DNA from: Flectonema sp. DT1601
Taxonomy: Eukaryota > Euglenozoa > Diplonemea > Diplonemida > Diplonemidae
DNA: 64,000 bases
Direction: 5' to 3'
Assembly (NCBI GenBank): GCA_964019425.1
Contig: OZ025852.1
Location: 582,001-646,000 of the forward strand
The notes under the pieces are model-generated. The model was not told where the DNA came from. It saw nothing but the letters and a program-made list of their open reading frames with translations, and searched no databases. Within the stretch, counting starts at the first letter, position 1, and each line of letters starts with the position of its first letter. The translations under genes and the position numbers were made by a program. Positions 30,324 through 40,913 of the stretch are shown piece after piece.

Positions 30324-31703
30324 ATGAAAATACTTGGCGAACACATTGAAAAAGGAGATAAAGGATCGGTAAAGATCAGGATCGAGGATGATGAAGACAT
30401 GTGGCAGGTTTATAATTTAGTTATGATTGGAGATCAAGTAACCGCGTCTACTCAAAGAAAGATGCAAACTGTTGCACAAACTGGGAGTGTTATCTCAAGC
30501 AAGAGGAAGATGAACTTAACAATAAAAGTAGCATCGATAGACTACGACCCTCAGAGAGCTGAGATTAGATACTCCGTATGTATAAATAACTCATAACACG
30601 TCATCAACTTACTCAAATAGCATAACTAAAACTACTAAACAGGGAAAAGTATCACGCGAGAATGAGTACGTCAGAGCAGGCGCATTCCACACCCTGGAAA
30701 TCACTCCCATTGATCACGAAAGCACAGGAGTAGTTGGTATCGGAAAAGAGTGCTGGGACACAGTGGTATACCAACGTCTTAGGGAAGCCTGCAACGTCAC
30801 GTTAAAAGCTGACCTCGCAGCGGTTGTGATGCAAGAAGGATTGGCTCACTTGTGTTTAATCACACCATCAATGACTATTTTAAAACAAAAAATTGAAATT
30901 AACATCCCTCGCAAACGAGGTGCTGGTGCCGAATCCCACGACAAGGCGATGAAGAAATTCTTTGAAGCAGTTTACCAGGGAGTCCTCCGTCATGTTAATT
31001 GGGAAATAGTTAAGTGTTTTATGGTTTGCAGTCCGGGTTTCGTCCACCAAGACTTCACCGCATACGCAATGCAGGTATGTTTTTATAAAGTCTTTATATT
31101 CAATTAATGAAACAGAAGAAGACATTAAAAACTCAATCACAGGTTGCCGTTCAAAGAGACAACAAAGAGATAATGAAGAGCAAATCCATGTGGATGAACG
31201 TCCCTTGTAGTAATGGTTACATGAACAGTTTAAAAGAAGTTTTACAAGACAAAGGAATAGCCTCACGACTGAGTGATACCAAAGCAATGGCGGAAGTCAA
31301 GTTAATGGATCAATTCTTTGCGATGATGGGTAATGATGAAGATCGTGTAGCATACGGACCTCTCCCTGTTCAAGCTGCAGTAGAGAAAGATGCTGTACAA
31401 CTGTTAATGGTTCTTGATACGTTATTTCGTTCTCGTTCAATAGCAGAGCGTAAGAAGTGGGTTGCCATGGTTGAATCAGTTCAAAACGGAGGAGGTGAAG
31501 TAAAAGTCTTCTCATCAATGCATGCAACTGGAGAACAACTCGCTGACTTTATGGGAGTCGCAGCAATCCTCCGCTATCCATGTCCAGAGTTGAATGAAAT
31601 AGATAGCGACCAGGAACTTGACGTCATTCCAACAAACACTTCTTACGTAGCACTCGATGCAATGGATCAAGATGATGATGATGATGATGAAGAAGAAGAT
31701 TAG
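30324..31703 (+). CDS. PELO: Pelota / Dom34 ribosome-rescue factor, three exons
   Basis: Exons 30324-30575, 30643-31074 and 31143-31703 encode 414 residues. It starts MKILGEHIEKGDKGSVKI and has EDMWQVYNLVMIGDQV, the eRF1-like domains, SRLSDTKAMAEV, FSSMHATGEQL and GVAAILRYPCPEL, all diagnostic of Pelota. With an Hbs1-type GTPase it splits stalled ribosomes in no-go and non-stop decay; it lacks the GGQ motif of eRF1, as expected. The third exon is taken from 31143 rather than the in-frame AG nine codons earlier because QVAVQRDNK aligns with the family. An upstream in-frame ATG at 30282 adds an unconserved leader and is not used. The C terminus ends in a run of D and E, longer than usual. Confidence 0.95.
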
Positions 31704-32394
31704 ATCTGTTTTGTGACAGTCAGGGCTATTCAATTATTGTAACAGAACAACCTCATCACACACTCAACTGTAACATTATAGATTCTGATCAGATACAAAA
31801 GATTACGGGGGGAAAAAAAAAAAAAAAAAAATTCAGATGAGGCATATATTTTGATGGTCGCAGTGGGCGGGAAATAATTAACATCGCAAATCATGAATAA
31901 CAGTTTTTTTAATCTGAATAGTTTTCTTTCTCCCTTTGTCCGTTCATAAAAAAAAAAAAAAAAAAAAGGAAGCAGCACAGCTGCCTGGTGCTCTCTCTCT
32001 AACAAAGTCACTGGGCGCTTTTTAATGAATGTGATAGCTGGCACTGTAGGAAAGAACTTTTCAACAAAATTTTATTAAAGGCTTGTGAACACCCCCCTAC
32101 CCTTGCATTTTTTTAAAGTAAAAAAAAAAAATATCTAAAAAAAAAAAAGATTCTTTTTTTTAAAAAACCTGTGGGTGTTAGTTGTGATTGCTCATTATAA
32201 TTATGTTACGTCACAACTACATAGAATGTGATTGTGAAAAAAAAAAAACTATCTTTACTACTTTTTTAGTTAAACAGACAGACCCTTCAATTGGAGTCGG
32301 ATGCTAACTAAGCAGATAAATATATATATTTTATTTTTCTTAATACTATCTCAAGTACATTTAATCAGAATAAAATCACCCCTAACGTCATAAA
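31704..32394. other. Spacer with A runs
   Basis: No gene seen. A runs near 31813-31830, 31949-31968 and 32121-32150. The TBCCD1 start follows a T-rich tract with AG at about 32354 and 32367. Confidence 0.45.
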
Positions 32395-34187
32395 ATGAGT
32401 ACCGTGCGGTACAGCGTACGGATGGAGTTATTTGAGAGTTACGTGTTGTCGATACCACTACCTCCACAGTTTACATTGTCTACATTATTAAAAGTACCGG
32501 AAGGAACACAGTCGTCGAGTCACATCAGTTTTGGTGAGTGGATCTCATTAGCTGGAAACATATTGGGACTTTCTGAATCTGTGGCAGCCACGTTGTTTGA
32601 ATTATATTGTACGTATTCATTGGATAGTTCTTCTAAAATAGAGCATACTCGAGATGAGTTAGTTTGGGTTGATGATCAACGAGTTACTTGGTTGAAGAAT
32701 AGAACAGTTCCACTTCCCCCTTTCTTGTTATTCGTTTTTTGTCAACAGCATCATCCACCAAGTGCTGTTGGATATTCACACGATGCTTGGCAGCAAACTG
32801 TTAATCCAAATGAAGGTCTTCTTACGGGTAATACATCACGGGATGCTACTCTTAATGCAATGTCACACGAACATGAACACGTTTCAGTTTTCGTAACACA
32901 ACATTTGTATCATTTGTTAGCACTTTTAGCACCTAATAAGTACAAAGTTAATTACAGTCAAATAAATGCTTTAGGAATTCTGTTGACTGAAGGCGACAGG
33001 ACGACTCCTTTTGGGACGACTCCGTTTGGAGCTTCTCTTCCGTTTTGGTGGACAGATCAAAACACACTCGTTGATATCGCTTTGGTTCAGCAACACATCA
33101 GTGAGGGTATGGCACCTGATAGAAGTTACGTGCCTTATGATGTTTCACCTGTCTCAGCACCCACTCTCGTATGGAAAGAAGGATGTACTGGAGTGGTTAA
33201 GGGATATCACAAAGCAATGCTTTATAAAGGAACAGCTCCACATCGACCATGTCCAAGTGTTATTCACATATACTGCTGTCATAATGCTAATATATATTTA
33301 TTAGCTCCGTTTCATTCGGTGACGATATTCGGATGTGTTAACACGAACATAGTTTTGGGACCTGTTTCGGGAATAGTCACGATTGAGTCTTGTGATAAAG
33401 TTAGAGTTGTGTGTCCAAGTCGAGGGATTAGGATGACTGATACTACAGATTCTCGTGTTTATATTTGTGTAAACACTCCTCCACTTATTTTAGCTGGTTG
33501 TCGTTCTATTGAAATAGCTCCTTACAACACATTCTATCCTGCTTTAGAGAATCATCTTAAGGAAGCAGGTGTCAACCCAACTCTTAATCATTGGAATTTA
33601 CCCGTTCAATTAACAAAACAAGAGACAGCTCATTGTGTTTCTATTCTACCGCCAGAGCTCTTTACTGCGGTATGTTTTTTTTTTTTTTATCTTTCTTTTT
33701 TTTTGCGACGGTTTTGTTTGTTATGGAATGTTTGTAATAACAACAACAACACAACAACAGATAACTATTCCATTTACCAATCACTCAGGCAACACACATT
33801 GTAATCCTTGTGTGATGCCAGCAGAATACCAGACAGAATTAAAGAAAAAGGTTTGCTATTTTCTACTTCATCTTTTTTTTTTGAAAAAACTGCCACAGAC
33901 TTCAATAAAAAAAAAAAAAAAAAAACAGGTCGCTGTCGCTTCAAATTGCTGTTCAATGTTGAGAAACATGGCACAGTCGAAGTCTGGAGCGAAAGCTCAA
34001 ATTGCAAAACAATTGAACGACAAGTTTAAGGGGTGGTTACAGGTATGATTAAGTACTTTTGAATATGAGAATAACGGTAACCACAAAATTATTTAAAATT
34101 TAAAAAAAAATAATAATTATATAAAAACAGGCCTCTGGCAATATCAGACATGTCTTACAGTTACTTCACTACGAAGAGGAACCTTGA
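32395..34187 (+). CDS. TBCCD1: TBCC domain-containing protein 1, four exons
   Basis: Exons 32395-33669, 33761-33850, 33929-34042 and 34131-34187 encode 511 residues, all joins in phase 0. The C-terminal half holds the cofactor C / C-CAP beta-helix: IHIYCCHNANIYLLAPFHSVTIFGCVN, IVLGPVSGIVTIESCDKVRVV, then the TBCCD1-specific APYNTFYPALENHL and NHWNLP. TBCCD1 localises to basal bodies or the centrosome and helps position organelles; in trypanosomes and Chlamydomonas it affects basal body and flagellar organisation. It lacks the arginine finger that defines tubulin cofactor C activity, as far as I can see. The small exons 2-4 complete the conserved C-terminal helices. The acceptor of exon 3 is preceded directly by about 20 A. 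Confidence 0.93.
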
Positions 34188-35033
34188 GGAGGAGTCGTCC
34201 TTTTGATAAGTTAACGAACTCTGACTGTGTGTCCGTAGATAACAGCTGATGGTAAGTATCTGTGTGGGGGCGTTGGAAAATATTCAAAAAAAAGTCCCCC
34301 GTTTTTTTTTTTTTGATTAGATTGGTATTCTTTGTACAATTATCGTAGCTAATGCTCTTTAGATGACGTGTGTTAGAACCGTATCAAAAAAAAAAAAAAA
34401 AAAAGAAGACATCACCTGGCTGTTTGTGATGTTCTGAAGTAGTATTTGGTGTTGGGATTTACCACCACCATGATACCAAGGATTAGCAATTACTTACTGT
34501 TCTTTCTTTCTTTCATTCATTTTTTTTTTTTTTTTTTTTTTTGTTCTTTTTTTTATTAACTTTTTCTTAATTAGATGTGACTAGTTTCCTTCCCCCGGCA
34601 AGTTCCCCTACGGCCAGTAGTATGAAAGGCTTCGTTCTGAGATCAACAGAATTTTCTTTCAATTTTTTTTTTTTTTTTTAATGTTTTAAATAAATGCTTC
34701 ATTCTACCGACGGATGATTAGCACGTGGTTTTTTTTTCTTTCTTTTTTTTTTTTTTTTCCTTTTTTTTTTTTTCGTTCTTATTTTAAAAATAAAAAACAA
34801 GTTACAGTTTATACGTTGCATTAAAATTTTTTTTTGCATCTTCTCACCTTAAAGAGAGAGTGGAATACCAACAGAGATTTGTTACCTGTTGAAAACATGC
34901 CTGATACTGTCTTGTAGCGATTTTCGTCCTTTTTTTAGACTTTAAGAAGAAATATTTCTCCCCGTTGGGTAGGCAGACTCTTCTAACTTCATTAGTAAGT
35001 ACCACGGTAGATACCGTCTGATAAATTATTTCG

Positions 35034-35066
<33 letters not shown>

Positions 35067-35524
35067 AGAACAACAACTGCGGATGATGAACTCCAAGGCG
35101 GTGTCAAGGATATGATTTTTAATTATTTTATTTTTTCATCTCCGCTTATTAATCTGAATGTTGTAGAGCAACTTGTCTGGCTCTTTGGTTGTACTAAATA
35201 AGAAAACCCGGGGCTCCTATTCCGCGGGGCGCAATAATTCTGTTTTTCCCGAAAAACCCTCGTCGTTGATGTTCTGATTTTCATTTTTTTTTTTTTCTTA
35301 CATTTGGCTGCTTTCCACTACGTCACGTGCGAACGGGAACCACGTTGAGGTTCAGGACTTTCATCTTTAAATTTGAAAATGGTATTTCACTTTATCAGGA
35401 ACGACACTATTAAACAACAACGAGAGTATCACAACAGCGATGGGAGTTGACCATCTTTCTAACAAGAGACGAGAGATAATCATTTTTTCTAACAGTGAAA
35501 ACACATTCAAAAAGATAGAAACAG
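34188..35524. other. 1.34 kb spacer with long homopolymer runs
   Basis: No gene seen on either strand. It has T runs near 34519-34541, 34662-34679 and 34741-34770 and an A31 run at 35034-35064. An acceptor-like TTTTTTCTAACAG ends at about 35495. Confidence 0.5.
35034..35064. repeat. A31 homopolymer run
   Basis: The longest A run in the window, in the spacer between TBCCD1 and the VOC gene. Similar runs are at 36468-36495, 37083-37106, 45256-45282, 45390-45419 and 52751-52777. Confidence 0.9.
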
Positions 35525-36361
35525 ATGCCGCTGCTGTTAGTCGAGCACCTCAACATGTCCGTAGCTGATGAGAAAGCGTCATTCGATTTCTACAACGCCC
35601 TTGGATGTGTACTTGTGACAGGAAGAGATAACAAGACGATGCATGTTAACTGTGGAGGTATGACTCAATTTCATCTCCCACATGATGATGGTCGCAGAGA
35701 TCTTTGGAAAGGAGAGATTGAGATGGGATACGGAAACCAAGAAGAGCTCACAAACACGTTAGCTAAACTGGTAGCACTCCAGTACAAACCAGAACAGGTG
35801 TTGGGATCAGAGACAAGTAGAGTGGTGGGTCCAAACGGTAATCTGTTTGTACTAAAACATATCGACAAGTCAATCAACATTCCAGGAACTAAGAGACTAA
35901 CTGCTGATGCTCCAGACTGTTGGCTACAAAGTGTTGTGGTGGAAGTTCCAACGGGATCAACGTCGAAGATTTCAAAATTTTATAAAACAGTATTTCACAT
36001 TCCAGATCAACAGACTGGTGTTTGTCCTGTTTCAAGGCTTCCTTTTATCAGTATCCTTACTGCTTATGGTCAGGCGATTACGTTTAAGGAATCACACGCA
36101 CCGAAACAATCAAGTGACTGTGAACACATTGCTATTTATATTTCAGACTTCGAATCTGTTTTTGACAACGCTCTTGAGAAGAATTTAATTTTTGTAAATG
36201 AACGATTTGCCCATCTAGACTGGGCGACGACAAAGGAAGAAGCCCTTGGGTGTAATCAATTTCGTGTTATAGATATCGTTGATGAGGATGGTAACACAAT
36301 CGTGAAACTTGAACATGAAATAAGAAACACCAGTCATCCAAGCTGTCCTATTCCGATTTAG
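35525..36361 (+). CDS. VOC (glyoxalase-fold) family protein
   Basis: A 278-residue single-exon gene. Two related halves (about 1-115 and 130-268) each show the vicinal-oxygen-chelate pattern: start VEHLNMSVADEKASFDFYNALG, end VVGPNGNLFVLKH; then WLQSVVVEVPTGSTSKISKFYKTVFH, end IVDEDGNTIVKLEHEI. VOC proteins include glyoxalases, extradiol dioxygenases and resistance proteins. Metal ligands (His near the start of each half, Glu at the end) are only partly present: H9 and E264 are candidates. Enzyme activity cannot be assigned. The start codon follows AG at about 35523. Confidence 0.8.
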   Translation: MPLLLVEHLNMSVADEKASFDFYNALGCVLVTGRDNKTMHVNCGGMTQFHLPHDDGRRDLWKGEIEMGYGNQEELTNTLAKLVALQYKPEQVLGSETSRVVGPNGNLFVLKHIDKSINIPGTKRLTADAPDCWLQSVVVEVPTGSTSKISKFYKTVFHIPDQQTGVCPVSRLPFISILTAYGQAITFKESHAPKQSSDCEHIAIYISDFESVFDNALEKNLIFVNERFAHLDWATTKEEALGCNQFRVIDIVDEDGNTIVKLEHEIRNTSHPSCPIPI

Positions 36362-36461
36362 TCTTAGGCATAGAGAATTTCCTTCCATACCAACTTTGTT
36401 ACATATTTATCTAACGTTGTATTGCAGGAGAGGCTGTTTTTTTAAAATTTTTTATTTTTTA

Positions 36462-36496
<35 letters not shown>

Positions 36497-37777
36497 ATTA
36501 ATATTCTATTCTAATTATTATGTTGAAGGAGTCTGTTGTTGATATCAGTGAACACGACTTCTGAATATTTCTTCTTCCTTTTTTTTTTTTTTTTTTTTTA
36601 CAGTAAAAAAAGAAATAACTGACATCGCAATTGTAGATCTGTGAAATTCACTTCTGTACTTTTACAGGTTTTTTTAATTGAGAGTCTGTTTGAGTCGGAA
36701 CAAGCCTCTGCCTTCCCTTGTTTGTTTAAATGATTTCCCTCTCTCTAACGTGGTTCTACACTGTTGTCCCTACGGCAGCTCAAATCTATTTTTTGATACT
36801 GATCACTTACTCTATCGGGCTTTTATGGCTTCTGTACGTTCGTTTTATTTTAAATCGTTTTTTTTTTTTTTTGGTCGGATACATTTAAGTCCACTCTGTG
36901 AGACTATCGTGTATTGAGATCAGCACACACCAATTTTCAGCAAAATGTCAGTACTTACAGCAGCGTTAGGTAGGCCCAAAAAAATAAAAATAAAAAAAGA
37001 AACATCTCTATCCCCGAACTCTTTTCAATTATTTCTTTTTTTTTTAATGTATTTAATGCCTGAAGAGGGAGAGGCGGCTGTGAAAAAAAAAAAAAAAAAA
37101 AAAAAAGCAACTGAACCCCTTTTCACTTCTTGGGCAAACCGTTCGTTTACACTTATTTTGTCTCTATCCTGTTAGTAGGCCGTAGTGTATACCCATTTTT
37201 TTTTTGTTTTTTTCAATTTATGTTCATTCACACTTAATACTGATGGTCACAACGTCCCTTCACGCCTGAGGGAGTCTTTACGGTTGTGTAGTATCAAATG
37301 ACTGATACCCCGTAAGCTTACCGTGATGTACAAGTGTTAGGATTTTCAAAATAAATAAATAAAATAAATAAATATTATTATTCCATCATTGTGGATTGCC
37401 TTTTGTATCCAAAAAAACACAGATTCAGGGTAGTTTTAACAAAAAAAAAAAAAAAAAATCATTTTTTTTCGTTGTGCGTTAGTAAAGAAAGCTCCAGTAC
37501 CTATGCAAGTGATTCTTTGTACTTCGCAACCTCACAAAAAAAAAAAGCTGTAGCATTGGGGTGCTCAACTTGTAGTACGTACCCCTCAAAATAACAGCGC
37601 ACACACCCTTAATTTTGTTTAAACCGGTTCAAGTTGCTTTTATGTTTAATTACACTTTTCACAGGAAAATATCGAACAAAGGGATCAAAAGTTTTTCAAC
37701 TAATTCTATCACATAGTTACGTAGAGATTACTTTTTTTTTGTATCTAACCAGATTCGGGTGGTTTATAAACATATCG
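36362..37777. other. 1.4 kb spacer with long A runs
   Basis: No confident gene. A28 at 36468-36495, T18 near 36582-36599, A24 at 37083-37106 and A18 near 37441-37458. An ATG at 36945 sits four bases after TTTTCAG but opens only ten plausible codons before a GTAGG donor and a simple-sequence frame, so it is not called. Confidence 0.5.
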
Positions 37778-40447
37778 ATGATTAGAATAAATGTTTTTAG
37801 TTCGTTATTTGTATTAATAATTGTTGTTACTGTTGCTTTGGTGTGTACTTTGATGGGAGTAGTGAGCGCTGATTCTGCCATCGATGAGACGAATACAGTT
37901 AGAGATATTTCTATCAACTCAGCGTTTAAAGCTGGTGAAGAATCTGTTTTATTATCTACGAATGATTATTTGAAACAGATTGCAAGAGGGACGTCATCAA
38001 GTTTTATGGACATGTTCATCGAACACAGACATACAGTTCAGGAGGTTATCGGCATAGTAAGCGCTCCTGGAATTGAAACAACATCGTCGTGGGAGTTCTT
38101 ATTTTCACTGAAGTCACTGTTGTGGAATAAGTTCAACAACGCTAATCGATATCGTGGAGTCTCCCAACTTGGATTCCTCTCCGCATCGTATCAAATGATA
38201 TTCTATCTCGAGTCGAGTAAGACGATCGAAAAAGGAACAGATCAGTATCACCACGTCTTTATGCTAATTAATAACGGAAGTGAATTCGACAGCACCTCAA
38301 CATTTGGTAATAAAATTGGCATCCCAGCACCAGAAAGAACAACCGTATCACAAACACATTCCTGGTCTGGAGATGCTCATAACTACCCAAATGGAATCAA
38401 ACATGCAGCACTCGGTGAATGTAATTTCGAACACACTCTTGCGATTAACAGCGGAGGGAGAGAGAAGGATGACCCATGCTGCTTTGATAACTTAGGGTTT
38501 GCAGACAGCCATAAACACACTTGGAAGTTTCCGATCCCTGAGGGAGTGAATGGTGTTGAGTCAGTTCGGTGGTCACCTCCGTATCCACCAAATGCAGGAT
38601 TTGGGTACATGGCAATATATGCTTATGGGGATTATGGTAAATATAACAATGGAAGTAGAGTCGGTCAAATCGTATTGGGAGTCGACATGAGACAGGCCAG
38701 TAGAATACTAAAAAATATAAATTTGAAACAATCAGAAGACGGTTCCAGCAAAGGAAGAATGTTTGTCGTAACTCGCAGCAGTTGGTGGGGACCTGACCCA
38801 ACTACCGAATTAAAACTCGTCGCCGTCAACAAAGGGAATGCGACTGCTTTTGACGATGCTGGGAATGCTGTTCTTCAGAATCCTCAAAACTCAACAGATG
38901 AGATAATAAGCAAAACAGCAAGATATATAGAAAACCAACCTGGTAAGTACCAATCAATGTTACAAATACCTGACGCTCAACTCTTCACTATGACAATGAG
39001 GGATGGTTCATCAGAGAAATTCTTCTTTCAAGTCACTCCTTTAGAAGACGGTTTCGGTATCGATTGGTTTTTCGTAATAGCAATTGATCGAAAAATTATA
39101 ATGCGAAGCATCGAAGAAACAATGCAAAGCACCCTTTCGAGTGTTAACAATTCCGAACATGAGGTTGAAGAAATTCTCGGAAAGAACAGAATTTATCTCT
39201 ACTTGGCAGTAGCAGGAGCCACTCTGATGTTTGTAATATTATCGTCTGTGGTTGTGATCAAAGCAACCAATCCTTTAGTGACGTTAGAGAGAGACATGGC
39301 TCATATTGCTGTGATGAATCTTGATAAGGTGAATGCTAAGAGGGACTTGTCAGTGATTGCTGAGGTTCACAGAATGCAAGAATCGTTTGAGAGAATGATT
39401 CATAATTTAAATGAATTCAGACAATTCCTACCTTGTTCAATTCTCGTTGTTAATAGCAGTGAATCCGACGTGAAAGGTCCGGCATCTCCCAAATCGTTAG
39501 CAGTGGGAGCGTCGTCAGTCATCTCGGCCAAGGCATCCCTCTCAAGTTTAAAATTATCAGAAACAGATAGCCATCCTCACAGTCACACTTCAGGTAATAA
39601 ATTAATTCAACTAAAGTCTGGTATTCGATATCTTCAAACAACTATTCTCTCTGTGATGCTCGAAGACTTTGGAAGATGGTCGGTCTCTAAACTAGCAAAC
39701 GAAGAAGTTCAGGGAGATGATGTCGTTACTCAAATTGGTCAATTCGCTGACATCGTATCGTTTGAAGTTGGAAGAGGAAAGGAGAACAATAAAGGTCAGA
39801 TTCATCAACTTAGTTTAGGAGGCGGTCAAATAACTGCGATTTGGACGAAAAAGTGTTCTCGAGACCGAACGATGGAATGCTCCCTCGACATCTATGACTC
39901 TCTTGAGATTGCCAGACAGGAGAGTAGAGTTCCTGACTTACCTGTTTCAGTAGTCTTAACTCATTATAAAAAATCATATTACGGAAACCTAGGAAGTATC
40001 GTTAAGCAACCGTCAGTTATAAACTCACAGAGCAATTGGAACATTACACTTCACGACGTGGCATTCACTCATAGCATTCCTGTTGTCACAGCAGCTGAGA
40101 ATTATAAGGACCTGATGTCGAATTCTTTCTTACTTCATCCGATTGACGCTCTCCATCCACAACCTGAATATCGCAATGCTGCTGGGAAATTATTTCACCG
40201 ACCCATCACAACCAATTCACCCGTAAAACTTCTTCGGGTTTATGAAATCTGTAGGAGTACCTTAGGAGGTGAGAACTGGTTATACACTGACCCCCAACTG
40301 AACATGTCAGCTGCAATGGAATCCGCATTTGAAAAGTACATCAAAGACAGTAATAGCGCTTCGGCATTGGAATCGATGTTAAAATATGGACCTCAGCCTG
40401 TCAAGGCCTGGGAACGGCTTATTAAAATCCTTCAGCAAGACCAATAA
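37778..40447 (+). CDS. Two-pass receptor with extracellular sensor and degenerate nucleotide-cyclase domain
   Basis: An 889-residue protein. TM1 is at about 8-28, a large extracellular region (about 30-470) with several N-glycosylation sites has the length and ordering of a dCache-type sensor, and TM2 is at about 473-497. A HAMP-like linker follows (KATNPLVTLERDMAHIAVMNL ... SFERMIHNLNEFRQFLP), a pattern common before class III cyclases in protists. The C-terminal part (about 607-800) resembles a class III cyclase: SVMLEDFGRW keeps one metal Asp, but the second metal Asp region reads GGGQITAIW instead of GD..mA.f/W. Substrate-specifying residues are not recognisable. I infer a receptor that no longer makes cyclic nucleotide. 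The start is set by a T-rich tract ending ATCTAACCAG at about 37752; an upstream in-frame ATG at 37634 would read through that tract. Confidence 0.75.
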   Translation: MIRINVFSSLFVLIIVVTVALVCTLMGVVSADSAIDETNTVRDISINSAFKAGEESVLLSTNDYLKQIARGTSSSFMDMFIEHRHTVQEVIGIVSAPGIETTSSWEFLFSLKSLLWNKFNNANRYRGVSQLGFLSASYQMIFYLESSKTIEKGTDQYHHVFMLINNGSEFDSTSTFGNKIGIPAPERTTVSQTHSWSGDAHNYPNGIKHAALGECNFEHTLAINSGGREKDDPCCFDNLGFADSHKHTWKFPIPEGVNGVESVRWSPPYPPNAGFGYMAIYAYGDYGKYNNGSRVGQIVLGVDMRQASRILKNINLKQSEDGSSKGRMFVVTRSSWWGPDPTTELKLVAVNKGNATAFDDAGNAVLQNPQNSTDEIISKTARYIENQPGKYQSMLQIPDAQLFTMTMRDGSSEKFFFQVTPLEDGFGIDWFFVIAIDRKIIMRSIEETMQSTLSSVNNSEHEVEEILGKNRIYLYLAVAGATLMFVILSSVVVIKATNPLVTLERDMAHIAVMNLDKVNAKRDLSVIAEVHRMQESFERMIHNLNEFRQFLPCSILVVNSSESDVKGPASPKSLAVGASSVISAKASLSSLKLSETDSHPHSHTSGNKLIQLKSGIRYLQTTILSVMLEDFGRWSVSKLANEEVQGDDVVTQIGQFADIVSFEVGRGKENNKGQIHQLSLGGGQITAIWTKKCSRDRTMECSLDIYDSLEIARQESRVPDLPVSVVLTHYKKSYYGNLGSIVKQPSVINSQSNWNITLHDVAFTHSIPVVTAAENYKDLMSNSFLLHPIDALHPQPEYRNAAGKLFHRPITTNSPVKLLRVYEICRSTLGGENWLYTDPQLNMSAAMESAFEKYIKDSNSASALESMLKYGPQPVKAWERLIKILQQDQ

Positions 40448-40913
40448 CAAAAACCTGACACCTTTACAGGTAGAAGTTAGTTAGTTGCTCAACACACTCC
40501 GATCGCATTGTTTCTTACGTTCCTCTTGATGTTTTATTTTGAGGAGCCATTTACACTTTTTTTTTTATAGTTTTTTATTATTTTAGTTTTGGTTTTTATT
40601 TCGCAAGAAAACAAATATTATGAGTCAAAAAAAAAAAAAAATCGAAGCGGCGTTTTAATCTCTTAGGCATAACTAGCCGTTTAAGTTTGAAAGGCTGTTT
40701 TAATGATAAATATGTTGTCTTTTTTGTTGTTTTGTTCTCTCTCTGACTAATCGGAATTTTGTGAACTGGAGTACACTCTTTTGCGAAGTCGATTCATACA
40801 AAGTATTCCTTTCACATAACAGGTGAGGTATATATTCATGACGATCACTGTTCACTGATATCTTTTATTGTTTTTAAAAAAAAAAAAATAAAAAACAGCA
40901 AGTTGCAATAAAA
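40448..40913. other. Spacer
   Basis: No gene seen. Short A and T runs. The next start is preceded by a T stretch, then an A-rich stretch and AACAG at about 40899, so its acceptor is A-rich like the introns. Confidence 0.4.

Noticed and set aside
36945-37175. 76-codon frame after TTTTCAG
   Set aside because: After ten codons it becomes lysine runs encoded by an A tract and shows no plausible protein; a donor-like GTAGG follows at once.
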